Origin: Dinoroseobacter sp965279125
GTDB taxonomy: Bacteria; Pseudomonadota; Alphaproteobacteria; Rhodobacterales; Rhodobacteraceae
Assembly: GCA_965279125.1 (NCBI GenBank)
Contig: CBDIHL010000040.1
Span: 101,788-165,787, forward strand
Direction of reading: 5' to 3'
DNA: 64,000 bases
The notes beneath the pieces were generated by a model, which ran no database searches, was not told where the DNA came from, and saw only the letters and a list, made by a program, of their open reading frames with translations. A program made the position numbers and the translations under genes. Each line of letters begins with the position of its first letter. The first letter of the stretch is position 1. Of the stretch, positions 24,824 to 32,518 are shown piece after piece.

Positions 24824-26427
24824 GACGAGCCGCTCTCCAGCGCGAGGTGCCGCATCACCGCCTGCGCGTCGCGCGCGGTGACCTCGGGCTGTGGCACGTC
24901 GGCCCCCAGCTGCTCGAAGAGGCTCTCCGCCGCGCCTCGGGCCGGAGCCGGCCAGCCGGAGGCTAGGGCCATGCAGCGTTGCGGACGCCGTTCGAGCTTG
25001 GCGCCGGGAACGAACTCGAACGCGCCGATGAGGCGTAGCGCCGCCTTGGCTGCCCGCCGGGCGACGAGCGGGTCCCCGGGCTGCGCGGCGTCCTGTGCGG
25101 CGAGCTCCCCCAGCTTCTTGCGGGCGATGGCCTCCGAGCGCCGCCGGATTGCGGCGGGGTCGGCGGCATCCAGGCACCTCTCCGGAAGTGGCTCACCGAG
25201 GAGGAGTACTCCCTCTTCGACCAGCAGGTGGCGCTTGATCGCGAAATCCTCGTCGCCCACCAATTCCTCAGCATGGGTGACCGTGACGTCCAGCGGCGGC
25301 AGCGACGGGAACAGCTGCCGGTGGCGTTCTCGCATACGTTCCTCGTCCCCTCGGCGGAGGCGCGGATCGGCGTGGCTGCTCAAAACCACCACGTCGATGT
25401 CCCAGGGGTGCGCGGAAGCGCCCGGATCAACATAGCTCCCCCGCATGAAGACGGAGATGGGACCGGTCGTGTTGCGCCAGATTTCCCCAGCGACCCGCGC
25501 GGGATCGGGTCTTCCGACGACTTGTTCGACCGGTACCGGCCCCGGAGTGTGCGCAACGGCAGGCCGTATCGCCAACAGGGCGGCGGCCTCGAACCCGGCA
25601 CCGACGAGGGCGAACGCCTGAGCAACCTCGGTACCGGCGGGAGCCACGTATTCGCAGCGGCCATCGGCGACGCGCATCGGCAGCGCGCCCCGGAGAATCC
25701 AGTGGGCTTGCGCCGCAGCGTCCACGGCCTCGCGCATGGCCCCATGCCACGAAGGCGGCTTAATGCCGAACGCGATGTGTACGGAAGGGAAGGATCCGCG
25801 CACTTGGGCCCGGTGCCACTGTCCCGGAGGTAGGTACACAGCGCTCCCAGCGAGCACGAGCACACGAGATGGCAGGTCGGGAGGGCCAGATACCGCGATC
25901 TCGGTGGCGGGCAACGGGTTGCGATAGCCCATGGGGCCGATGGACCACTCCTTCGAGCCCGCAAGCTGGAGCGCGATCACGTGATGCGCGTCGAAGTGCG
26001 TGCGGATCGGCGCTACCCCCGGCGGCGTGAAATAACCATTGGCGGTGACTTCGCAGCCAAACGCATCCGACAGTTCGCGGCAAGCCTCGCCGAGGCACTC
26101 GTCGAGCGCGCCGATATCGCTGATGCGCAGCGTGCCTGCCGATTTAGCGAGGAGCTCCCGAATCCGCTCGGGTCGGATGCGTGGATCGAACTGGGACCCT
26201 GTAGACTTGGTGAAAACGAGGGGATCGACGTCGCCATGCGCGGCGCTAACGCGGACGGTCGGATACATTGCGGCGCCGGAATCCAGCAAGCCCAGAAACC
26301 AGCGTTCCGGGTCGACGATCGCGGGCTGCCAGGATGGCGCAAGGGCGGCCGCGCGGCGGTTCCAGCACTGACGGAAAAATGCCTCCAACCCGATTGGCTG
26401 AAGCAGCGCCTCTAACGTCATAGCCAC
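24820..26427 (-). CDS. JmjC/cupin-4 oxygenase fused to a nucleotidyltransferase domain
   Basis: The 535-residue protein has two domains. Residues about 1-230 match the cupin_4/JmjC fold of 2-oxoglutarate-dependent oxygenases: THFDAHHVIALQLAGSKEW gives the iron-binding HxD (His144, Asp146), and PPGQWHRAQV gives the distal His205. Residues about 320-450 look like a minimal nucleotidyltransferase: GSYVDPGASAHPWDIDVVVL supplies the GS and DxD (343-345) elements. Enzymes of the first type hydroxylate protein side chains, while the second transfer nucleotides. The start is GTG at 26427, 7 bp after a perfect AAGGAGG. It leads the operon with the two glycosyltransferases and is divergent from the methyltransferase gene by 16 bp. 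Confidence 0.78.
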   Translation of the reverse strand: MAMTLEALLQPIGLEAFFRQCWNRRAAALAPSWQPAIVDPERWFLGLLDSGAAMYPTVRVSAAHGDVDPLVFTKSTGSQFDPRIRPERIRELLAKSAGTLRISDIGALDECLGEACRELSDAFGCEVTANGYFTPPGVAPIRTHFDAHHVIALQLAGSKEWSIGPMGYRNPLPATEIAVSGPPDLPSRVLVLAGSAVYLPPGQWHRAQVRGSFPSVHIAFGIKPPSWHGAMREAVDAAAQAHWILRGALPMRVADGRCEYVAPAGTEVAQAFALVGAGFEAAALLAIRPAVAHTPGPVPVEQVVGRPDPARVAGEIWRNTTGPISVFMRGSYVDPGASAHPWDIDVVVLSSHADPRLRRGDEERMRERHRQLFPSLPPLDVTVTHAEELVGDEDFAIKRHLLVEEGVLLLGEPLPERCLDAADPAAIRRRSEAIARKKLGELAAQDAAQPGDPLVARRAAKAALRLIGAFEFVPGAKLERRPQRCMALASGWPAPARGAAESLFEQLGADVPQPEVTARDAQAVMRHLALESGSS

Positions 26428-26434
26428 GGTTTCG

Positions 26435-26441
26435 CCTCCTT
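26435..26441 (-). promoter_or_regulatory. Strong Shine-Dalgarno site deciding the JmjC start
   Basis: The plus-strand CCTCCTT reads AAGGAGG on the minus strand, 7 bp before the GTG at 26427 and 13 bp before an in-frame ATG at 26421. The spacing favours the GTG. The site fills most of the 16-bp gap to the divergent methyltransferase gene, which itself has no such site. Confidence 0.75.
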
Positions 26442-26443
26442 AA

Positions 26444-27103
26444 ATGATGAGCACTATATCGAAGACACCGTTGGCCGGCGCGCTGTCGGCGGCCGCCCGC
26501 GAACTGTACATTGCTTGCCAGCATGCCTGGGCCTGCGCAGTCGCGCGCGGCCGCTACGGGCGTGGCGAGGGTTTTAAGCTCCATCTGGGCTGCGGACGCG
26601 ACTTCCGCGCCGGCTGGATCAACATCGACCTGCGCCACCACGCCGACCTCCGCGTGGACCTACGCAAACCGCTCCCGTTCCGCCGATCAAGCGCGGGCTA
26701 CGTCTACGCGGAACACCTGCTGGAGCACCTGCCGTATCCCGGCAGTGCGTTCCAGCTGCTCCAGGAATGCGAGCGCGTGCTTGCGCCCGGAGGCCAGTTG
26801 CGGATCGGCGTGCCGGATACGGAGTGGGTGATGCAAGCATACGCCGCTGGCGAACGGCATGCGTATTTCCAGCTGGCGAAGGAGCTTTGGCATCCGGACT
26901 GGTGCCAGACCATGATGGAGCATGTCAACCATCACTTTCGTGATGACGGGGATCATCATTTCGCATATGATTTCTCCACATTGGAAGCACTTCTCATGCG
27001 TGCGGGATTCGCGCGCGTTTCGCGGAGTGCGTTCGATGCGGAGAAAGATTCCGAAAAGCGCGCTACCGGCACGTTGTACGTCGACGCATGGACGGCGCAT
27101 TAG
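26444..27103 (+). CDS. SAM-dependent methyltransferase
   Basis: The 219-residue protein has the Rossmann-type SAM-binding motif LHLGCGRDFRAGWINIDL at about 46-63, then the acidic strand VDLRKPLPF and AEHLLEHLPYPGSAFQLLQE, the usual pattern of class I methyltransferases acting on small molecules, glycans or peptides. A stop codon (TAA) lies immediately before the ATG, so the gene cannot start further upstream. There is no Shine-Dalgarno sequence, which suggests weak or unusual initiation. It is followed 20 bp later by a small peptide gene with a strong ribosome-binding site, and is divergent from the JmjC operon. Confidence 0.82.
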   Translation: MMSTISKTPLAGALSAAARELYIACQHAWACAVARGRYGRGEGFKLHLGCGRDFRAGWINIDLRHHADLRVDLRKPLPFRRSSAGYVYAEHLLEHLPYPGSAFQLLQECERVLAPGGQLRIGVPDTEWVMQAYAAGERHAYFQLAKELWHPDWCQTMMEHVNHHFRDDGDHHFAYDFSTLEALLMRAGFARVSRSAFDAEKDSEKRATGTLYVDAWTAH

Positions 27104-27123
27104 CGAACACACAAGGAGCGAAA

Positions 27124-27264
27124 ATGGAAATCAAGATCGAAGTCGGCGAGTCGTTCGACGAATACTTCCGGGAATTGTCCGGCCAGGACGAAAGCCTCGC
27201 GAAGGCGGCCGGCGAGCTGCCCGCCGAACTCCCCATCGGTTTTTTCTCGCAGAACGACACCTGA
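27124..27264 (+). CDS. 46-residue peptide, possible substrate of the neighbouring enzymes
   Basis: An ATG preceded by AAGGAG at optimal spacing opens a 46-codon frame ending in TGA at 27262-27264. The N-terminal part is charged and helical (IKIEVGESFDEYFRELSG), followed by an Ala/Glu stretch and a Pro-containing tail (ELPAELPIGFFSQNDT). The division into leader-like and tail regions, the position 20 bp after a methyltransferase, and the nearby oxygenase and glycosyltransferase genes fit a precursor peptide of a ribosomally made, modified product. It has no Cys, and no peptidase or transporter gene is adjacent. Equally it could be a small accessory protein. The coding status is well supported, the role is inference. 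Confidence 0.6.
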   Translation: MEIKIEVGESFDEYFRELSGQDESLAKAAGELPAELPIGFFSQNDT

Positions 27265-27272
27265 GCGCGATA

Positions 27273-27295
27273 GCCCGACGGAGCTCGTCCCGGGC
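27273..27295 (+). terminator. Possible hairpin after the peptide gene
   Basis: GCCCGACG (27273-27280) and CGTCCCGGGC (27286-27295) can pair around a short loop, with a small bulge, 9 bp after the peptide stop codon. No T-run follows, so it is only a weak candidate for a terminator or mRNA 3'-end stabiliser. Confidence 0.35.
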
Positions 27296-28071
27296 CTAGC
27301 CTCGCCACCCTTGAGGAAGCAATGCGGGCTGCAGTTGCTTGGAACTCACCGCCACAAACGCGAGAAGGAGGGTGGACCAGCTGGGCACCCCCTTTTGCTA
27401 TAGCGACTACGAGCCATCAGGACTCGGTGATCATGCTGGCGGACGACGCTAAGCGCTATGACGCGGAGCGGGAGAATTTTCGTGGATTCATGAACCGCGT
27501 TCACCAAAAATTTGTCCTTGGATAGCTTGACCGCGAGGGTGTTTGCGCGCTGGAGATTGTCAAGTTGCAAGTCACGGCAATGCTCCCGACTAATGACCGC
27601 GTTACCTGCTCCAGCTGCTGGTCAACAGGATGGCGCCCGTGCCGCTCGCAGCCTGAGGCCGCGCGGCAGGCTGACACAACGGCGCCCTGATATTCCCCTC
27701 CTTGATCACCTGCGCCCTTCGTCCACTTCGCCGCAAACTAATGCGGCGGACTCGTTGGCCGGCGCTGGCTCTACGGGCGGGGCGCCTACGAAGACACTGC
27801 CTGACCAAGGCACTGCCCCATCGTCGGATCATCGATCCGGCGGTCTTCGAAATAAAGTCCTATATGCAGCCTAACTGCAAGAGGCGGCCGATCGGGCACC
27901 GTGTTTACGGACGCGGCGGAGATGGGCGCTTTGCAGCGTTTCTGGTCCTTCGGCAATGCGTGCAGATGTGGGCATCAACCGCCGAAGCCAGGCGTTCCAG
28001 CTGGTTGGCGTAGCCTGCATCGCAAGTGGCTGCCGACTATGGCTTACGTGGCCTCGCCTACCCGGACGCAC
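27296..28071. other. Gene-poor junction between the GC-rich block and the accessory region
   Basis: I find no supportable gene. Open frames of 60-120 codons on both strands lack ribosome-binding sites and motifs. One (27322-27525, +) ends in a charged helical segment (DDAKRYDAERENFRGFMNR) that could be the tail of a decayed gene. The base composition drops across this stretch from the GC-rich cassette to the less GC-rich ABC-3C genes, so a recombination junction is likely here. Confidence 0.4.
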
Positions 28072-28100
28072 TAAACACTACACGTGGATGCACATATACT
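28072..28100 (+). promoter_or_regulatory. Sigma-70-type promoter of the ABC-3C operon, giving a leaderless start
   Basis: A -35-like TAAACA (28072-28077) and a good -10 hexamer TATACT (28095-28100) are spaced 17 bp apart. Transcription would start about 7 bp downstream, at or next to the ATG at 28107, so the first message would be leaderless. No Shine-Dalgarno sequence precedes that ATG, which agrees. Confidence 0.5.
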
Positions 28101-28106
28101 GTTTTT

Positions 28107-29363
28107 ATGAACAGCACGTTTGGTCGATCCACTGTTCTGCATGTGGTGCCCCCTCTCGCATCAGTTCGGACGCAATACCGGGTGCGCTCTGAAGCCCTGA
28201 GTGCACAACTCACAGAATACTTACTTTACAAGCAACGATTTGTATCCAACAATCTGGGCAAATCAAACACCGCACGGCACGTTTTGCCTAATTTCCGCAG
28301 CGGTTGCGATCTGGGAGGAGCGCTTGCGTACGGTCCTGAATACTTCTTTGAGCATTTGCCGGAGCACGTCCCCACTGCTTTTCCCGAAAGCGGTGGCTAT
28401 CTCCATGCCGAATCGCGGCTAAGCACTAAAGACTGCACCGTGTTTCAGACTGCCTATGGCGTATTTGACGGAAACAGTTGGGAGAGGCTGTGTCAATTGG
28501 TTTTCAAGCGCAAGTTCACCGACGATGGTTACACCCACATACCGGCCACCCCTGGCGACTACGGCCTGGAAGGCTTCACCAAGACCACCGGTTATGGGTA
28601 TCAGTGCTACTGCCCTGAAAAAGTCTATCCACCGAAGGAGCTCTACGAGAAGCAGCGAGACAAGATCACTACCGACTTAAAAAAGCTTCAGACCAACGAA
28701 GCCGACCTGACGAAGATTCTAGGTATGACCAAGCTGCGGCGCTGGCACCTAGTGACGCCGACCATTGCCCACAACGACCTGATCAAGCACGCTCAAGCGA
28801 AGGAGGCAGAAGTTCGCGGCTGGAACCTGTCGATATTGGCAGCAGACTTCCAAGTGTTGGTGCATGACGCGGATCACTACGCTACAGAGATTCAGGAGAT
28901 GAAGCTTGCCATCGGCCAGTCGCTCGATTTCGGCGGCTTGCCGTCCGTCTTGCCGGACCTGACGGATTGCTCCGAGACGTACGAGAAGAACGTCATGCGC
29001 AAGACACGGACGCGACTTGCGAGTTCGCCAGCAGACAAATTGGAGGGCAAAGTCGCGCGACTGTATGCGAAGACCCTGCGTGAGTTCCTCGATCACGGGC
29101 ACCATCTCAAGCGTATCAACGACACAGCGCCGACCGTCCATTCAAGGCTGGCGCGGCTCATAAACGGCTACGAAGCGGAGATCAGCGAAACGTGCGATAC
29201 CTGGGTGGGGACACCACAGGATCTGACTGAGAAAATCCGGGACGGCCTGACGGAGCGAATCGTTAAGGAACTTGCACCCGCTATCGACCAGACCGAAGCG
29301 GCTCACATCGCGCGCCTTATCGTGGCGAGGTGGATTGCAGTTTGCGAGGTCGACTATGACTGA
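28107..29363 (+). CDS. ABC-three-component system effector-like protein (nuclease-like N-terminal half)
   Basis: The 418-residue product has a stretch GDYGLEGFTKTTGYGYQCY at about residues 150-170. The order of an acidic turn, a Glu/Asp, and a Q-x-Y strand resembles PD-(D/E)xK nuclease cores, although the metal-binding residues cannot be assigned with certainty. The C-terminal half is helical with long charged segments. The gene overlaps the next one by 8 bp, and that one overlaps an ABC/SMC-like ATPase gene. This three-gene layout is the one described for ABC-3C defence systems, where the first component is an effector. I use the ATG at 28107, aligned with the promoter. Confidence 0.65.
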   Translation: MNSTFGRSTVLHVVPPLASVRTQYRVRSEALSAQLTEYLLYKQRFVSNNLGKSNTARHVLPNFRSGCDLGGALAYGPEYFFEHLPEHVPTAFPESGGYLHAESRLSTKDCTVFQTAYGVFDGNSWERLCQLVFKRKFTDDGYTHIPATPGDYGLEGFTKTTGYGYQCYCPEKVYPPKELYEKQRDKITTDLKKLQTNEADLTKILGMTKLRRWHLVTPTIAHNDLIKHAQAKEAEVRGWNLSILAADFQVLVHDADHYATEIQEMKLAIGQSLDFGGLPSVLPDLTDCSETYEKNVMRKTRTRLASSPADKLEGKVARLYAKTLREFLDHGHHLKRINDTAPTVHSRLARLINGYEAEISETCDTWVGTPQDLTEKIRDGLTERIVKELAPAIDQTEAAHIARLIVARWIAVCEVDYD

Positions 29364-29829
29364 AACTGTAGCCTTCGAGCCCCAAAATTTGCGCTTCGTC
29401 CGGCGGCCGTCGCCGGTGCTGGTCGAACACCGGCCGATCTACAAGATCACGCAACTGCTTCTGGTCCTCCAAATTTCGTCTCGCGGCGGAAGGTCGACGC
29501 TGCCGCGCCTGCACCTGTTCAACTGGGCGATGAAGAGTACCGACCGGATTCAGAAGCTGGTTGATGCCGCGAAGGGCAAGGTCCTGAATATGACAGCGTG
29601 GGGCTTCGATCCCGCACTCGCTATCGCCATTCGATTTGCGGTGGCCGAGAACTTGGTTGAGACTACTTCTACCGGATACCAATTGACCGAAAAAGGCCGA
29701 TCCTTCATTTCAAAAGTTCTGGAAGATGCCGACGCCTTCGCGCCTGAGCGCATGCTTCTAACGCAGATCGGTAAGGACATCACCGAAGGCATGGTCGAAA
29801 AAGTTGCGAAGGGATGGGAGGCGGAATGA
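29356..29829 (+). CDS. ABC-three-component system middle component
   Basis: The 157-residue protein looks like a winged-helix adaptor: IYKITQLLLVLQISSRGGRS and LPRLHLFNWAMKSTDRIQKL, then a wing around TSTGYQLTEKGRSFISKVL. Proteins of this size and pattern lie between the effector and ATPase genes in ABC-3C operons and are thought to bridge the two. It overlaps both neighbours (8 bp upstream, ATGA downstream), so the three products are probably made in fixed ratio. The assignment rests on sequence character plus context. Confidence 0.72.
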   Translation: MTETVAFEPQNLRFVRRPSPVLVEHRPIYKITQLLLVLQISSRGGRSTLPRLHLFNWAMKSTDRIQKLVDAAKGKVLNMTAWGFDPALAIAIRFAVAENLVETTSTGYQLTEKGRSFISKVLEDADAFAPERMLLTQIGKDITEGMVEKVAKGWEAE

Positions 29830-31883
29830 AGATCAGAGCCGTAAAACTAAGAATCACTACAGCCCGAGGCGACTTTGGGTTCAATTTTAAGTTCAGCGGT
29901 GGGCTCACCGTTATTCGAGGCAGCAACTCAAGCGGCAAGAGCACGTTCTACAACACCCTCATCTATGGCTTGGGCATGGAAGAACTCATCGGTGGCAAGG
30001 GTGAGAAGGTGCTGCCCTACGCGGTCAAAGAGTATTTCTTGCAAGGCGAAAGCCGCATCACTGTGGAGAGCTCCGAGGTTTATGTCGAATTGGAGAACGC
30101 CTCTGGGCGCTGCGTTACGCTTCGACGGGCAATCCGAGATTCCGTGCGTCAGTCCAAGCTGATGGAGGTTTTCGAGGGCGCCCATCTCTCGGAGGGCACT
30201 GAACTCGGTACGCCGCGTCCGACTTACCTCTTTGACCCTGGCAGTGCCCAGAAGCAAGAGGGGTATTTCCAATTCTTTGAAGGGTTCATGGACTACCAGC
30301 TTCCTCACGTCCCAACGACGAACGGTGGCATGGCCAAGCTGTATCTTCAAACGATCTTCGCCGCGCTTGCCGTGGAACAGAAGCGCGGCTGGACTGACTA
30401 CATCGCCAACATCCCCTTCTTCGGGATCCGCGATGCACGCATCAGAGTCACCGAGTTCCTACTGGGTCTGGGCGTGTTCGAGCGACAGGCCAAACGAGCG
30501 GCTCTCGACGCCGACGCTATGGCGATTGACTCAGACTGGCGCAAGGCCTACGACACTCTGCGGCAGGCAGCAGCTGCAAACGGCATCGTCATTGAAGGCC
30601 TGTCTGCCGCGCCAGTCGCGATATTCGACCCTGCGGCCGTTCTGCTCGTGAAGTCTGATGGCAAGACTAAGACCTCCCTGCTAGACCAGGTCAGTAACCT
30701 TCGCACCCAACACAATGAATTGGGAGCCAAAGCGGAGGCATACGGAAAGGCATCCGGCGCAGAGGCCCTTCAGGAACTCGAGGGTGCCTCGTCTGAACTG
30801 CAACGGCTAAGCGTACTGCATGAACGCGCAACTACGAATTTGACGCTACAGAAGGCTGCACTTGATGAACTTCGCCTCCTTCTGGCCGAAGCCATTGAAG
30901 ACTTGGAGCGCAACAAGACTGCTCTGAAGCTACGGAATCTTGGCGCTCTGATGGAGATCGAGGTCGCAACTGACCGTTGCCCAACCTGCCATCAGGCAGT
31001 CGACGACACACTGCTGTTTGGCATCGTGACTGGTCCGCAAATGGACTTGAACACCAATATCGATTACCTCGACAGCCAGCGGAAGATGTTGCAAAACCAG
31101 ATCAACGGGGCAGTAGAGGAGATTCGTCAGTCTGAAATCACCGTCGCTGACGTAGCTGCCCGCTTGGCGGCAACTCATGACTACCGTAACTCGCTGCGCG
31201 GCGACGTGAGCACCGGCGTGGCGGAATCTCGCGCGATCGTACGCCGACAGATTCAGATCGAACTTGAGCTGTCGAACTTGCAAGCATTCAACACTCAGGC
31301 GGCGGTCCTCATGGTCACGTTTGGACAGATTGCCGATCGTCTGGCCGCGAACCAAGAAGACAGGCGAGAGCTTCCAAAAGAGGCCTACAGCGATGCTGAT
31401 GTGTCGAGGATCTCGCTCTTCGAGAAGAACTTCAGAGGTAACGCCAGTTCGTTCGGGTATGAGAGCGCGGAGATAGCCGACATCCGTATTAGCTTGGATA
31501 CGCTGACACCAATTCTCTCGGAGTTGGAATTGCGCGAAATTCTTCGCCCGAAGGTGCAGACCAGCCTGACAGCAGACTCAAGTGCGAGCGACTTCGTACG
31601 CCTCATTTGGAGTTACCTGCTGGCGCTTTACCAGACGTCGGCGACCCGCGGGTTCGAAGGGCAACACCCTGGGCTATTGCTCATGGATGAGCCTGGCCAG
31701 CATTCGATGCGGTCAGCAAGTCAACGCGCGTTGCTTCAGCTGCTGATCGCGCAGCGCCGGCTTCAGGCAATCGTTGCGGCATCGTTCGATGAGAACGAGT
31801 CTGTGTTCAATGAGGTCACCACTGGATTGCAGTTCCAGCTCATCCAATGGGAGGGCAAGGTCATCCAACCTCTGGTCCCGTGA
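29826..31883 (+). CDS. SMC/Rad50-like ATPase of an ABC-3C system
   Basis: The 685-residue protein begins with an ABC-type head: Walker A GSNSSGKST at residues 32-40. Two coiled-coil arms flank a zinc-hook motif CPTCHQ near residue 386, and the C-terminal head half has Walker B LLLMDEPGQHS near 617. Rad50-like ATPases use this architecture to sense or bridge DNA. In ABC-3C systems the ATPase is the proposed sensor that releases the effector. It overlaps the middle-component gene by 4 bp. It ends 43 bp before the convergent DUF3223 gene. Confidence 0.85.
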   Translation: MKIRAVKLRITTARGDFGFNFKFSGGLTVIRGSNSSGKSTFYNTLIYGLGMEELIGGKGEKVLPYAVKEYFLQGESRITVESSEVYVELENASGRCVTLRRAIRDSVRQSKLMEVFEGAHLSEGTELGTPRPTYLFDPGSAQKQEGYFQFFEGFMDYQLPHVPTTNGGMAKLYLQTIFAALAVEQKRGWTDYIANIPFFGIRDARIRVTEFLLGLGVFERQAKRAALDADAMAIDSDWRKAYDTLRQAAAANGIVIEGLSAAPVAIFDPAAVLLVKSDGKTKTSLLDQVSNLRTQHNELGAKAEAYGKASGAEALQELEGASSELQRLSVLHERATTNLTLQKAALDELRLLLAEAIEDLERNKTALKLRNLGALMEIEVATDRCPTCHQAVDDTLLFGIVTGPQMDLNTNIDYLDSQRKMLQNQINGAVEEIRQSEITVADVAARLAATHDYRNSLRGDVSTGVAESRAIVRRQIQIELELSNLQAFNTQAAVLMVTFGQIADRLAANQEDRRELPKEAYSDADVSRISLFEKNFRGNASSFGYESAEIADIRISLDTLTPILSELELREILRPKVQTSLTADSSASDFVRLIWSYLLALYQTSATRGFEGQHPGLLLMDEPGQHSMRSASQRALLQLLIAQRRLQAIVAASFDENESVFNEVTTGLQFQLIQWEGKVIQPLVP

Positions 31884-31926
31884 GGGGAACGATCAGCCAA
31901 GCGACTTGCCTCTTGAATTCTTCCGG

Positions 31927-32271
31927 TCAGGATGTCTTCTCGCTGGCGACATTGAGCGCCCGCCGGGTGCTGAAGTCGATGCTGGTCCCGTCGGTGCGCA
32001 CGACGAAGAAGCACGAAGTATGACCTGGATGATCCTGGTCCCTGCGTCGCTCGAAATGCGACACGCCTGCCCCACCCTTGGTCGGCTGACCCGCCTCGAG
32101 GACCGAGTCATACACCTCAAGCAGAGACGCCAGGTCACTATGATCTGTCGTATCAGAAACCCGCGAACCATCCCGGTATCGCGCAAGCATCGCTTTGAAA
32201 TGATCTACGGCGTCCCCCTTCCGAGGCCAACTGCGGCCATTGGGAAGTCTGACGGTCTTGGCTTTCCCCAT
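31927..32271 (-). CDS. DUF3223 protein
   Basis: The 114-residue protein matches the DUF3223 pattern closely: LPNGRSWPRKGDAVDHFKAM at the N-terminus, then DHSDLASLLEVYDSV, QPTKGGAGVSHFERR, and a final strand region with RTDGTSIDFS. The family is found in bacteria and as the C-terminal domain of some plant RNA polymerase subunits; its molecular function is not settled. It is convergent with the ABC-3C operon and lies on the integrase side, so it is probably a passenger gene of the integrated element. Confidence 0.82.
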   Translation of the reverse strand: MGKAKTVRLPNGRSWPRKGDAVDHFKAMLARYRDGSRVSDTTDHSDLASLLEVYDSVLEAGQPTKGGAGVSHFERRRDQDHPGHTSCFFVVRTDGTSIDFSTRRALNVASEKTS

Positions 32272-32518
32272 AACTCCTCCGCGAAGACTTATTGCATACA
32301 GTATCAGCTATTGACGCGCTCGCCTCAAGACGGCAAGAATTGCCGATCGTGCGAGAGGAATGGTTGATCATGCTCTCGACTTCTGCAGCCATGAGCGCTT
32401 TTGCAAAGAGATATCCGGATGAGCACCACGACAAGACGCGCACACCGGACTCACAATCCGTGGGTGATCTTCATTTCACGGCTCGATATGGGCAGGCCGA
32501 AGCCTGCCGGGTGCCTAG

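Noticed and set aside
23585..25435. Plus-strand frame of 616 codons over the glycosyltransferase and JmjC genes
   Set aside because: It has low-complexity Arg/Ser/Ala composition and lies antisense to three recognisable enzymes.
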